This document shows positions 24,957-34,188 of a stretch of DNA of 64,000 nucleotides, piece by piece. The position numbers and the translations under genes are program-made. Below the pieces are notes generated by a model. That model did no database searches and was not told the origin of the DNA. It was given only the letters and a program-made list of their open reading frames with translations. Within the stretch, counting starts at the first letter, position 1, and the number at the start of each line of letters is the position of its first letter. The stretch comes from QYQD01 sp040754095 (lineage in GTDB: Bacteria; Desulfobacterota; QYQD01), in contig JBFMFO010000010.1 in assembly GCA_040754095.1 (NCBI GenBank), positions 28,681 through 92,680 on the forward strand, in the 5' to 3' direction.

Positions 24957-25907
24957 ATGAAACGATATTTTTTCGGGATTTCAGTATTGCTGACCATTTT
25001 TCTCTGGATAGGCCCGGCGCTGGCGGCAGTTGATCCGGGCGTGGCGGCGGATGCCGGCGGGCCATGGTGGCAATGGCCGATTATCCTTTTTGTGGTTACC
25101 TTTGTCATGGGGATTGTCGCTGTTTTGGGCGGCGTCGGCGGCGGGGTATTGTTCGTCCCGATCATCAGCGGATTTTTCCCTTTTCACCTTGATTTCGTGC
25201 GCGGAGCCGGGTTGCTGGTGGCCCTTTCCGGGGCCCTGGCTGCCGGCCCCGGTCTCCTCAAGAGGAACATGGCCAGTCTGCGCCTGGCTATACCGGTAGC
25301 GGTAATCGCCTCCGCCTGTGCCATAGCTGGAGCCATGCTCGGTCTGGCCTTACCCACGAATGTCATTCAGACCGCCCTGGGGGCGACGATTCTTGGTATT
25401 TGTGTTATCATGCTCACCGCCAAGAAGTCTGAATTTCCTGAGGTCAGGAAACCCGATGCCCTGTCCACCGCCTTACACATCACAGGTATATATCGCGAGG
25501 AAAGCACCGGTAAGGACATCGATTGGCGCGTACACCGGACGCCTCTGGGGCTGGCTACCTTTATTATTATCGGCGTTATGGCCGGTATGTTTGGTCTGGG
25601 CGCCGGGTGGGCGAATGTGCCGGTGCTCAACCTCATGATGGGCGCCCCGCTTAAGATCAGCGTGGCTACAAGCAAATTTCTCTTATCCATTACCGACACC
25701 TCGGCCGCGTGGATTTATTTGAATCAAGGCTGTGTCATACCGATGATGGTAGTTCCGAGTTTGATCGGCATCATGCTGGGATCTATCGTCGGGGTTAAGA
25801 TCCTGGCCAAGGCCAAACCCGCCTTTATCCGCTGGATGGTTATCGGTATCCTGGCCTTTGCCGGAATCAAGGCCCTGACCAAGGGATTAGGGATAACACT
25901 ATTTTAA
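24957..25907 (+). CDS. TauE/SafE-family permease
   Basis: A 316-residue membrane protein. Its N-terminus resembles a signal peptide or first TM (FFGISVLLTIFLWIGPALAA). The duplicated family motif follows as VLGGVGGGVLFVPIISG and MFGLGAGWANVPVLNLMMG...VATSKFLLSI. About eight TM segments are visible. Members export sulfite or organosulfonates; the substrate here is unknown. It is preceded by a near-perfect sigma-70 promoter and followed after about 30 bp by a small membrane protein, echoing the layout at 17181-19160. It is a distant paralogue of the 17181 permease. Confidence 0.88.
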   Translation: MKRYFFGISVLLTIFLWIGPALAAVDPGVAADAGGPWWQWPIILFVVTFVMGIVAVLGGVGGGVLFVPIISGFFPFHLDFVRGAGLLVALSGALAAGPGLLKRNMASLRLAIPVAVIASACAIAGAMLGLALPTNVIQTALGATILGICVIMLTAKKSEFPEVRKPDALSTALHITGIYREESTGKDIDWRVHRTPLGLATFIIIGVMAGMFGLGAGWANVPVLNLMMGAPLKISVATSKFLLSITDTSAAWIYLNQGCVIPMMVVPSLIGIMLGSIVGVKILAKAKPAFIRWMVIGILAFAGIKALTKGLGITLF

Positions 25908-25938
25908 CTAAGATGTGGTTTTAAGGAGGCAATGTCCT

Positions 25939-26367
25939 ATGGGAGCAAAAGAAATAAAGAAACCGGGAACAGCCGAGGAACAAGTTCTATATGCCAGTGT
26001 CCTTGAGAAAGGCATGCTGCTGGGGCTTGGAATCCTGGTTATAACCTTTATAGTGTATGTCCTGGGTATCCTTGAGCCATATGTACCGGTAGGAGAATTA
26101 AGTCGATATTGGTCTATGAACGTCCATGATTACCTCCAGGCGGCTAATATTCATCCGGGCTGGTGGTGGGCTTCCCAACTGGGTAAGGGGGATTTCTTAA
26201 ACTTCATCGGCATAGCTCTGCTGGCCGGTGTAACGATCATCTGTTATGCGGCTATTATCCCCACCTTGCTGAGGAAAAAGGACATTGTTTATGCCGTGCT
26301 TGCCCTCCTTGAGGTCATTGTCCTGTCTGCCGCCGCATCGGGTTTAATTGCAGCCGGCGGACATTAA
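25939..26367 (+). CDS. Small membrane protein linked to TauE permease
   Basis: 142 residues with three predicted TM helices (LLGLGILVITFIVYVLGI, LNFIGIALLAGVTIICYAAI, AVLALLEVIVLSAAASGLIA) and a loop containing WWWASQLGKGDFLN. The ATG at 25939 follows AAGGAGG (25922-25928) at 10 bp; an in-frame ATG at 25915 would put the start before the ribosome binding site. No family is recognised with confidence. Its position after the permease and before a terminator suggests an accessory subunit (inference). Confidence 0.72.
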   Translation: MGAKEIKKPGTAEEQVLYASVLEKGMLLGLGILVITFIVYVLGILEPYVPVGELSRYWSMNVHDYLQAANIHPGWWWASQLGKGDFLNFIGIALLAGVTIICYAAIIPTLLRKKDIVYAVLALLEVIVLSAAASGLIAAGGH

Positions 26368-26393
26368 TGGCATAACGTTGAAGCAATGGTTCT

Positions 26394-26422
26394 AAAAAGC
26401 CGGCATGCCTTGCCGGCTTTTT
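26394..26422. terminator. Bidirectional rho-independent terminator
   Basis: The stem GCCGGCA (26399-26405) with TGCCGGC (26411-26417) is flanked by A5 and T5. It ends the permease / membrane protein operon. Confidence 0.92.
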
Positions 26423-26512
26423 AATCTTCCAACACTCATATCCGCTTATGGACCCATCCGCAGAGAATCCTTTCCTTGTCAGCATCGGGCAAAAAGATTA
26501 TATTTAGTTTAA

Positions 26513-27928
26513 GTGAAAGAAAAACAAGCGCCTTTAATATCCATATTTCGGAAGACGGTGGACCGATACGGCATGTTTCGCGCCGGGGATAACGTGGTGG
26601 CGGCGGTCTCCGGCGGTCCGGACTCGGCAGCCCTGCTCCATCTCCTGTGCGAATTAAAAGGGGTCTGTCCATTTAAGCTCTCTGTGGCCCATTTTGATCA
26701 TGGCCTGCGCGGGAGAGAATCTGCAGAAGACGCTATTTTTGTCGGAAACCTGGCCGAAGGACTCGGCCTGCCCTTTCATTCGGGACGGGGTGATGTCCTT
26801 ACGTTAAAGAAACAGAAAGGGCTTTCACTGGAAGAGGCCTGCCGCGAACTTCGTTATAAATTTTTGCAGGAAGTGGCAGAAAAGATAGGGGCCCGGAGAG
26901 TAGCCCTGGGACATACGGCTGATGACCAGGCTGAAGAGTTTCTTTTACGTCTGATCCGGGGTTCCGGGGCGCGGGGGCTATCCGGCATGCCTTTTATCCG
27001 GGAGGGTCTTTTTGTGCGACCTTTGCTCGAGGCCTCGCGAGCCGATGTCTTGGCCTATCTAACGGCCAATAAATTTTCTTTTCGCATTGACAGTTCAAAC
27101 GAGGCCCGGGGTTTCCTGCGAAATCGTATCCGGCACGATTTACTGCCTGTGCTGGAAACCAATTTTAATCCGGGCATCCGTCGAATCTTGCTCCAGACTG
27201 CTTCTATACTGCGGGAGGATGAGGCCCTGCTGGCGAGTATGGCTGAGGAGGCCTGGACAGGCCTCGTTAAATCGGATGAAGGACCGGAGGGGTGGGGAAT
27301 AACGCTGAATTTAAGGCGTTATCAGGAAATTCCAAGGCCGATTCAGATGAGGGTCATGCAAAAGGGCCTTGAATCAAGCGGGGCAAGATTGAAGGACATC
27401 GGCTTCAGGCATCTGGAATCTATTCAATCCCTGGCCATGAAAGACGGCCCTTATAAAAGGATTTCCCTGCCCGGCGAAGTAACAGTAGAAAGGATCTATC
27501 AGGAATTGAGATTCAGCCGGAAGAAGAGCGATAAGGCGCCAAAAGATTTTTTATATGAGATAAATGGCGTGGGCCGCTATTTTTTGCCGGAGATCGGACG
27601 ATCTATCTCACTTGAGGTAATGGAGGGTTTAGATTCTTCTCCCCGTGAAAGCCTGCCCCCCGTCTCTTATTTTGATTATGGGCGGATATGTTTCCCCCTG
27701 GTGGTGCGTAATTTCCGGCCCGGCGACCGGTTTTACCCGAATGGTCTGGGAGGCAGTCAAAAGGTCAAGGACTATTTTATTAACAAAAAAATACCGCGGC
27801 CTCTCAGGTCAAAAATACCCATAATTGAGCAAGACGGTCAGATTGTGGGGATCCCCGGATGGCGGGTTGATGAACGGTTTAAAGTTACCGAAAAGACAGA
27901 ACAGATACTTAGGGTTTCATTAGACTGA
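26513..27928 (+). CDS. tilS: tRNA(Ile)-lysidine synthetase
   Basis: A 471-residue enzyme that attaches lysine to C34 of the AUA-reading tRNA(Ile). The N-terminal PP-loop ATPase has AAVSGGPDSAALLHLL, HFDHGLRG and GHTADDQAEEFLLRL. RNRIRHDLLPVL and a TilS C-terminal domain with NFRPGDRFYPNGLGGS and KIPRPLRSKIPII follow. Length and domain order are normal. The GTG at 26513 has no clear Shine-Dalgarno, so the exact start is uncertain. It precedes ftsH, a common arrangement in bacteria. Confidence 0.96.
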   Translation: MKEKQAPLISIFRKTVDRYGMFRAGDNVVAAVSGGPDSAALLHLLCELKGVCPFKLSVAHFDHGLRGRESAEDAIFVGNLAEGLGLPFHSGRGDVLTLKKQKGLSLEEACRELRYKFLQEVAEKIGARRVALGHTADDQAEEFLLRLIRGSGARGLSGMPFIREGLFVRPLLEASRADVLAYLTANKFSFRIDSSNEARGFLRNRIRHDLLPVLETNFNPGIRRILLQTASILREDEALLASMAEEAWTGLVKSDEGPEGWGITLNLRRYQEIPRPIQMRVMQKGLESSGARLKDIGFRHLESIQSLAMKDGPYKRISLPGEVTVERIYQELRFSRKKSDKAPKDFLYEINGVGRYFLPEIGRSISLEVMEGLDSSPRESLPPVSYFDYGRICFPLVVRNFRPGDRFYPNGLGGSQKVKDYFINKKIPRPLRSKIPIIEQDGQIVGIPGWRVDERFKVTEKTEQILRVSLD

Positions 27929-28130
27929 AAAAGACGAAAGGCATATGTTTTGCTTGCAAAAAACGGCATTTTCCCTTAGTTTAAAGGTGAAATTCTTTTT
28001 TGAACGCAGATGAACGCAGATTTTACTTTTTAAATTTCGAATTTCGAATTTACTGTGCTGCGGGTATTGGTCTGCCTCGGGCGGACGTCCCAATTAAATC
28101 TTACAGAAAAGCAAGAGCAGGGAGGAGTTT

Positions 28131-29942
28131 TTGAATACGTTTTATAAGAATTTATCCCTTTGGCTGGTTATCGGCCTGGTAATGATCCTGTTGTTTCAAT
28201 TTTTCAACCGTCCTGGAGAGGATAGCGCTGAGGCAACTTATAGCGACTTTCTGGATAAGGTGGAAAAGGGAGAGGTGTCGCGGGTAACGGTGCAGGGAGA
28301 GCGTATCCACGGGCAGTATGTTAATGGCCGGGCCTTTAAGACCTACGCCCCAAAGGATGTTGACCTGGTTAAAATTCTGCGACAGGCTAACGTCAAAATA
28401 ACGGTAAAACCGGCGGAAGAATCGCCATGGTATTGGACGCTTATTATCTCCTGGCTGCCCATGCTGCTTCTCATAGGGGTCTGGATATTTTTTATGCGCC
28501 AGATGCAGGCCGGAGGCGGCAAGGCCCTTTCCTTCGGCAAGAGCCGGGCCAGACTCCTTTCCGGCCAGAATGTCAAGACAACATTTGCCGATGTAGCGGG
28601 CATAGATGAGGCCAAGGAGGAACTGGCCGAGATCATCGATTTTTTGAAAGATCCCAAAAGGTTCACGCGTCTCGGAGGACGGATTCCCAAGGGTGTGCTC
28701 CTCATGGGAGCGCCGGGGACGGGGAAGACTCTGTTGGCTAAGGCCATAGCCGGAGAAGCCGGAGTTCCTTTTTTCAGTATAAGCGGTTCCGATTTTGTGG
28801 AGATGTTTGTAGGTGTGGGCGCCTCCAGGGTGCGTGACCTTTTTGTGCAGGGGAAGAAAAACGCCCCGTGCATTATTTTCATCGATGAGATCGATGCGGT
28901 GGGCCGCCACCGGGGCGCCGGACTGGGAGGAGGCCATGATGAAAGGGAGCAGACTCTCAATCAGCTTCTTGTAGAGATGGACGGGTTTGAGTCGAATGAG
29001 GGGGTTATTATCGTTGCGGCCACCAACAGGCCGGATGTCCTTGACCCGGCATTGCTCAGGCCCGGCCGGTTTGACAGGCAGGTGGTTGTCCCCACGCCTG
29101 ATATCCGCGGCCGTGAAGGTATTTTGAGAGTGCATTCACGAAATATGCCCATGGATAGTGATGTGGATTTGAGCGTTCTGGCGCGGGGCACGCCCGGTTT
29201 CAGCGGAGCGGATCTGGAAAACATGGTTAATGAGGCAGCCTTGCTCGCAGCCCGGAAGAATAAGGAGAAACTCCAGATGTCTGATTTTGAAGAGGCCAAG
29301 GATAAGGTTATGATGGGCACGGAGAGGCGCAGTATGATCATTACTGAGGAAGAAAAACGCATAACCGCCTTTCATGAAGCCGGCCATGCACTGGTAGCTA
29401 AACTCCTGCCCGGGGCCGATCCCATCCATAAGGTAACCATTATTCCCCGCGGCAGGGCACTGGGTCTTACCCAACAACTACCTATCGATGAGAGGCATAC
29501 CTATCAAAAGGACTATCTGATTAACAATCTCGTCATCCTCCTGGGAGGACGGGCGGCCGAGGAGCTTGTTTTAAAACAGTTTACTACCGGAGCCGGCAAT
29601 GATATCGAACGGGCTACCGAATTGGCGCGTAAGATGGTTTGTAACTGGGGTATGAGCGAAGAGATGGGGCCGCTGTCTTTCGGCAGGAAGGAAGAGCACA
29701 TCTTTTTGGGTAAGGAAATAGCCCAGCACAAGGATTATAGCGAGGCAACAGCGGTTCGGATTGATGAGGAGATTAAGCGGCTGGTAACGGAAAGTTATCA
29801 ACGCGCCAAAGACATTATCTATGAGAATATCCAGTCCCTGCATAAGCTGGCCGGTTCCTTATTGGAGCGGGAGTCTCTGGATGCGGGAGACATCGACGAG
29901 ATCTTAGGGTTAAACGGAAGAAGAGAGCCGACAGCAGCTTAA
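28131..29942 (+). CDS. ftsH: ATP-dependent zinc metalloprotease FtsH
   Basis: A 603-residue membrane AAA+ protease that removes damaged or short-lived membrane and cytosolic proteins. TM1 (about 10-26) and TM2 (about 103-122) flank a small periplasmic domain. The AAA+ module has GAPGTGKTLLAKAIAGEAG, IIFIDEIDAVGR and the second-region-of-homology RPGRFDRQ. The protease has the zinc motif HEAGH and the downstream acidic ligand region. It starts at TTG after GGAGG, 5 bp away. It lies upstream of folP and the cdaA-glmM genes. Confidence 0.97.
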   Translation: MNTFYKNLSLWLVIGLVMILLFQFFNRPGEDSAEATYSDFLDKVEKGEVSRVTVQGERIHGQYVNGRAFKTYAPKDVDLVKILRQANVKITVKPAEESPWYWTLIISWLPMLLLIGVWIFFMRQMQAGGGKALSFGKSRARLLSGQNVKTTFADVAGIDEAKEELAEIIDFLKDPKRFTRLGGRIPKGVLLMGAPGTGKTLLAKAIAGEAGVPFFSISGSDFVEMFVGVGASRVRDLFVQGKKNAPCIIFIDEIDAVGRHRGAGLGGGHDEREQTLNQLLVEMDGFESNEGVIIVAATNRPDVLDPALLRPGRFDRQVVVPTPDIRGREGILRVHSRNMPMDSDVDLSVLARGTPGFSGADLENMVNEAALLAARKNKEKLQMSDFEEAKDKVMMGTERRSMIITEEEKRITAFHEAGHALVAKLLPGADPIHKVTIIPRGRALGLTQQLPIDERHTYQKDYLINNLVILLGGRAAEELVLKQFTTGAGNDIERATELARKMVCNWGMSEEMGPLSFGRKEEHIFLGKEIAQHKDYSEATAVRIDEEIKRLVTESYQRAKDIIYENIQSLHKLAGSLLERESLDAGDIDEILGLNGRREPTAA

Positions 29943-30073
29943 CGCCGGCTCCGCTTCTGCCGGATGTCATTAGTCAATAGTCATTTGTCACTGACAGAAA
30001 CTAACTAATGACCGGTAACGTTGCCTAATAGTAAGGAACCTTCCTTATATAAGTTTAAGTATCCAGGTGTCTT
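29943..30073. repeat. Short-motif intergenic repeat
   Basis: This gap holds GTCAATAGTCATTTGTCA (about 29973-29990), the near reverse complement of words at 1632-1650, plus related TAGTCAT copies. It appears to be a dispersed filler motif; no gene is seen. Confidence 0.4.
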
Positions 30074-30082
30074 TTGGTTATC

Positions 30083-30958
30083 ATGGATGAAGAGGGTTTG
30101 ACATTGGTCTGCAAGGGCAGGACGCTGTCCTTTGGTGTAAAGACCTATGTAATGGGCATACTCAATGTCACGCCGGATTCCTTTTCTGACGGCGGACGCT
30201 ATACGGCGCCGGATGCGGCCCTCAAGCACGCGGAAGATATGATCGGGGCCGGGGCGGACATCATTGACATAGGCGGAGAATCCAGCCGTCCTTTTGCGCA
30301 GCCTGTCCCCGTCCGGGAAGAACTGTCCCGGGTGGTGCCTGTGATAGAGGCTATCCGAAGGCGATGGGATGTCCTGCTCTCCATAGATACTTACAAGGCC
30401 GAAGTAGCCGGCGCAGCCGTTTCTGCCGGCGCGGACATAGTCAACGATGTTACGGCGCTGCGTTATGACCCGGCCATGGTTGATGTGCTTCTCAAACATC
30501 AAGTCCCGGCCATCCTTATGCACATGCAGGGAATGCCGCAAGACATGCAGATAAGGCCTTATTATGACGATGTGGTGGGGGAAGTAACGGCTTTTTTGCG
30601 TGAACGCCTGGCCTGGGCCGAGACAAGGGGGATAGATAAAAATAGATTTATTCTCGATCCCGGCATCGGCTTCGGCAAGAACGCGGATCACAACTTAATG
30701 CTTCTTCGGTCTATCTCTGCTTTTCAGAAACTGGGGCGGCCTATCCTGATCGGGCCGTCACGTAAGAGTTTTATAGGCAAGATATTGGATATCGACATTG
30801 GGGAAAGGGATGGGGCTACGCAGGCCGTAATGGCTGTGGGTGTCTGGGAGGGCGCGCATATAGTGCGGGCGCATGATGTGCATTCCGCCGTACGCACGGT
30901 CCGCATAGTTGAGGCCATCAGAAGGGGAAGCGTTCAACATACAGCAGTCGGAAATTAG
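30083..30958 (+). CDS. folP: Dihydropteroate synthase
   Basis: It condenses 6-hydroxymethyl-dihydropterin pyrophosphate with p-aminobenzoate in folate synthesis. The TIM-barrel signatures are all visible: GILNVTPDSFSDGG, DIGGESSRP, SIDTYKAEVA, NDVTAL, DPGIGFGK and GPSRKSFIG. The ATG at 30083 gives about 291 residues; a TTG at 30074 in the same frame is possible and neither has a good Shine-Dalgarno. It lies between ftsH and cdaA, a widely conserved neighbourhood. Confidence 0.96.
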   Translation: MDEEGLTLVCKGRTLSFGVKTYVMGILNVTPDSFSDGGRYTAPDAALKHAEDMIGAGADIIDIGGESSRPFAQPVPVREELSRVVPVIEAIRRRWDVLLSIDTYKAEVAGAAVSAGADIVNDVTALRYDPAMVDVLLKHQVPAILMHMQGMPQDMQIRPYYDDVVGEVTAFLRERLAWAETRGIDKNRFILDPGIGFGKNADHNLMLLRSISAFQKLGRPILIGPSRKSFIGKILDIDIGERDGATQAVMAVGVWEGAHIVRAHDVHSAVRTVRIVEAIRRGSVQHTAVGN

Positions 30959-30987
30959 CTATAAAATGGTAGAAAGCACGCAGGAAA

Positions 30988-31788
30988 ATGATTGAATATT
31001 TGATTACATTGCGCTGGCAGGATGTCCTGGATATCTTACTGGTAGCCTTTATTATTTATGAGATAATCCTTTTTATTCGCGGCACCCGGGCCGTGCAGAT
31101 GGTGGCCGGCCTGGCTATTCTGGTCGTTTTCTATTTCATGGCGCGCGAGGTGGGACTGCAAACCCTGCACTGGCTGCTCGGCACCTTCCTAAGCTCCTTT
31201 TTTCTCCTGGTAGTCATCATTTTTCAGGATGACATTCGCCGGGCCTTAATGCAGGTCGGCCGTACCCCGTTTCTAAAGGCGGATACAGCCACGCTGCAGA
31301 TTTTGGAAGAGGTGGTTCGGTCGGCTGTATCGCTGTCGAATAAGGGGATTGGTGGATTAATAGCCATCGAAAGGGAGGCCGGCCTGAAGGACTACCTGGA
31401 ATCCGGCGTACCCATCGATGCCCGGGTCAGCCGGGAGATACTCTTGAGTATCTTTTATCCGACCTCACCTATACATGATGGAGCAGTCATCATTCGTAAT
31501 GGCCGCATCTCGCACGCCGGGTGTTTTTTGCCTCTTTCCACCAACCCTTTTTTGAGCAAAAAACTGGGTACGCGCCACCGGGCTGCAGTCGGCCTGACCG
31601 AGCATACCGATGCGGTGGTAGTAGTGGTCTCGGAGGAGACCGGGACTATCTCTGCGGCTATTGACGGCAAAATAACGCGCGATCTCGACGCCGCGACCTT
31701 AAGAAATATGCTTCAGGGTATCTGGAGAGAGGAAAAGGACGGCAGGCAGTGGTGGAAGAAGCTCATGGGTACAAAGATTAAAAAATGA
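30988..31788 (+). CDS. cdaA: Diadenylate cyclase (c-di-AMP synthase)
   Basis: A 266-residue CdaA/DacA-type enzyme making cyclic di-AMP from two ATP. Three N-terminal TM helices (about residues 11-85) precede the DAC domain, which has the catalytic DGA motif (HDGAVIIRNGRI) and GTRHRAAVGLTE. It overlaps the ybbR-domain gene by 4 bp (ATGA) and is followed by glmM, the conserved cdaA-cdaR-glmM order. c-di-AMP controls potassium, turgor and cell-wall metabolism in other bacteria. Confidence 0.96.
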   Translation: MIEYLITLRWQDVLDILLVAFIIYEIILFIRGTRAVQMVAGLAILVVFYFMAREVGLQTLHWLLGTFLSSFFLLVVIIFQDDIRRALMQVGRTPFLKADTATLQILEEVVRSAVSLSNKGIGGLIAIEREAGLKDYLESGVPIDARVSREILLSIFYPTSPIHDGAVIIRNGRISHAGCFLPLSTNPFLSKKLGTRHRAAVGLTEHTDAVVVVVSEETGTISAAIDGKITRDLDAATLRNMLQGIWREEKDGRQWWKKLMGTKIKK

Positions 31789-32807
31789 AGGCCGGCAAGA
31801 CACAGAGATTCTGGAGAAAGAATATCGGGCTTAAGCTCTTAGCCGTGGCGTTTGCCCTGTTTTTGTGGTTCTTTGTGGTGGGGGAGGAAAAGGCCGAGGT
31901 AAGTCTTAGTGTCCCCCTGGAATTGGTTAACATGCCCGATGATCTGGTTATCAGCAATGAGTTTAACGGCGCGATAGATGTGCGTGTCTATGGGCCGCGT
32001 AGTCTGGTACGTGAACTGGTCACCCGGCGTCTTAGCCATGTGGTGGATTTGGCCAAGGCCACACCGGGAAAGATGACATTACATATTACTCCCGAAGGTA
32101 TCCGTCTCCCGGGGGAGGTCCAGGTAACACGTATTCATCCTTCTCAGGTGAACCTGGTCCTGGAGCCGCTGGCCCGGCGGGAAGCGCCGGTTGAGGCCGT
32201 GTTAAAAGGCACAATAGCCGCTGATTATGAGCTAAAGGGCGTGGAACTTAAACCGGCTAAGGTAGTTTTGGCCGGTGCGGCCAGGGAAGTGGCTAAGGTA
32301 AAAAAGGTCTTGACCCGGCCCATTGACATTTCAGGGCTTAGCGTAAGCACGAAGGCCGTGGCAGGCCTTGACTTGCAGAGGTATCACCTGAGGGTGGTGG
32401 GTGAACCGCAGGTGACTGCCTATATACAGGTTGAAGAAAAGATTATACGGAAGAGCCTGGTTATGCCTGTGGAGGGTGCGGGTGCGGCCTATGGGTATAA
32501 GATTGACCCCCGGAACATAGAAGTATCAATGCAGGGACCGGTGAGTGTGCTGCGGAATGCGGCCCGGAAACAGGATATCCGGGCTGTGGTGCAATTGGGG
32601 GGACTCGGCCCCGGCACGTATGTGAGACGGCCTGTTATTGAAGCCCCGTCAGGTGTAGAGATAGAGAAGGTTAAGCCGAAATCGGTCAGGGTAATTATTT
32701 TTAAAGAAAAGCATTCAGCGGTCAGCGATCAGCCATCAGCAAAAAGATCTCAAATTTCAAATCTGAAATCGAGAAAGCCGGTGGCTGATAGCTTGAGTTC
32801 ACTTTAG
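31785..32807 (+). CDS. cdaR: YbbR/CdaR-domain protein, regulator of diadenylate cyclase
   Basis: 340 residues: one N-terminal TM (about 15-32, LLAVAFALFLWFFVVG) and repeated extracytoplasmic YbbR domains, each with a PLE(L/A)...P-type strand pattern. CdaR proteins bind CdaA and modulate c-di-AMP synthesis. The ATGA overlap with cdaA means coupled translation. Odd feature: the last 30 or so codons (after about 32708) are translated from short repeat words of the kind found in intergenic DNA (TCAGCGGTCAGCGATCAGCC, AAATTTCAAATCTGAAATC). The C-terminus therefore looks extended by loss of an earlier stop. Confidence 0.88.
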   Translation: MKAGKTQRFWRKNIGLKLLAVAFALFLWFFVVGEEKAEVSLSVPLELVNMPDDLVISNEFNGAIDVRVYGPRSLVRELVTRRLSHVVDLAKATPGKMTLHITPEGIRLPGEVQVTRIHPSQVNLVLEPLARREAPVEAVLKGTIAADYELKGVELKPAKVVLAGAAREVAKVKKVLTRPIDISGLSVSTKAVAGLDLQRYHLRVVGEPQVTAYIQVEEKIIRKSLVMPVEGAGAAYGYKIDPRNIEVSMQGPVSVLRNAARKQDIRAVVQLGGLGPGTYVRRPVIEAPSGVEIEKVKPKSVRVIIFKEKHSAVSDQPSAKRSQISNLKSRKPVADSLSSL

Positions 32808-32823
32808 AAACAACAGGTGATAT

Positions 32824-34173
32824 ATGCGTAAGCTTTTTGGTACGGACGGCGTGCGCGGTGTGGCCAATATCCACCCCATGACCACGGAAATAGCCATGCA
32901 ATTGGGGCGCGGCGTTGCCTATGTATTTAAGGACAAAAACCGGCGGCACCGGATAGTTATCGGAAAGGACACGCGGCTTTCGGGTTACATGATTGAGAAT
33001 GCCATCGCCTCCGGTATCTGTTCCATGGGGGTGGATGTGCTCCTGGTCGGTCCGCTCCCGACCCCCGGCATAGCCTTTCTTACCAAGAATATGCGCGCTG
33101 ACGCCGGGGTCGTTATCTCGGCCTCTCATAATCCCTTTCAGGACAACGGAATAAAATTTTTTTCCGGTAGCGGGTTTAAGCTTCCGGACGCCACGGAACA
33201 AAAGATCGAAGACCTTATCTTTTCCAGGGAAATTGACTCCCTGAGGCCCACGGCAGATGAGGTGGGCAAGGCATTCCGCATCGATGACGCCACCGGGCGT
33301 TATATCGTTTTTCTCAAGAACACGTTCCCTTCCGCCTATAGCCTGGATGGCCTGCGGATCGTGCTGGATTGCGCCCATGGGGCGGCGTATAAAGTGGCTC
33401 CGATCGTCTTTGGCGAGCTTGGCGCCGACCTGACCCTGCTCGGAGTCAACCCGGACGGGACGAATATCAACCGTGGCTGCGGGGCCCTTGACATAAAATC
33501 GGTGCAAAATAGCGTCCGGGAACAGGGCGCTCACCTGGGGATTGCCCTCGACGGAGACGCAGATCGCGTTATCTTTGTGGATGAGAAAGGGGATAAGGTT
33601 GACGGAGACCATATCATGGCCATCTGCGCCTCTATGATGGCCAAGGAGAAAAAACTACGCAAAAAGACCCTGGTTAGCACGGTCATGAGCAACATGGGAC
33701 TCGAGGTTTGCATGAGGAATATGGGGGTCAGCCTTGTCCGTACCCGGGTCGGTGACCGTTACGTGGTGGAAGAGATGGTCAGGGGCGGGTACAACCTCGG
33801 GGGCGAACAATCCGGACATCTGATTTTTCTCGACCATATCACTACCGGCGACGGCATATTGGCGGCGCTGCAGCTCCTCGCGATCATCTGCAAGACCGGC
33901 CGTCCCCTTTCCGAGCTGGCGAAGATCATGGAATCATATCCCCAGAAGCTGATAAATATGCGGGTGAGTGTGAAAAAAGACCTGGATGAGATTAAAGGCT
34001 TCAAGAAAAAACTGGCCGCGGCAGAGCGTGAGCTTGGGGGCCGGGGACGGGTTCTGGTGCGTTTCTCCGGCACAGAGCCGTTAGTCCGCGTGATGGTGGA
34101 GGGGGAAAGAGAGGATCAGATCGATGCCCTGGCGCAGGATCTGGCCTTATTTCTGGAAAAGGCCTTGAAATAA
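32824..34173 (+). CDS. glmM: Phosphoglucosamine mutase
   Basis: 449 residues. It converts glucosamine-6-phosphate to glucosamine-1-phosphate for UDP-GlcNAc, peptidoglycan and LPS synthesis. Signatures: GTDGVRG at the N-terminus, the phospho-serine loop SASHNPFQDNGIKFF, the metal loop DGDADR, and the C-terminal RFSGTEPLVRVMVE. Length is normal for the family. Its place after cdaA-cdaR is conserved; in other bacteria GlmM binds and inhibits CdaA. Confidence 0.97.
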   Translation: MRKLFGTDGVRGVANIHPMTTEIAMQLGRGVAYVFKDKNRRHRIVIGKDTRLSGYMIENAIASGICSMGVDVLLVGPLPTPGIAFLTKNMRADAGVVISASHNPFQDNGIKFFSGSGFKLPDATEQKIEDLIFSREIDSLRPTADEVGKAFRIDDATGRYIVFLKNTFPSAYSLDGLRIVLDCAHGAAYKVAPIVFGELGADLTLLGVNPDGTNINRGCGALDIKSVQNSVREQGAHLGIALDGDADRVIFVDEKGDKVDGDHIMAICASMMAKEKKLRKKTLVSTVMSNMGLEVCMRNMGVSLVRTRVGDRYVVEEMVRGGYNLGGEQSGHLIFLDHITTGDGILAALQLLAIICKTGRPLSELAKIMESYPQKLINMRVSVKKDLDEIKGFKKKLAAAERELGGRGRVLVRFSGTEPLVRVMVEGEREDQIDALAQDLALFLEKALK

Positions 34174-34188
34174 GGAAAGGGATGCCCT

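Noticed and set aside
28152..29135. 327-codon minus-strand frame inside ftsH
   Set aside because: It is antisense to a fully conserved ftsH gene with all motifs; composition and absence of a ribosome binding site mark it as a shadow.
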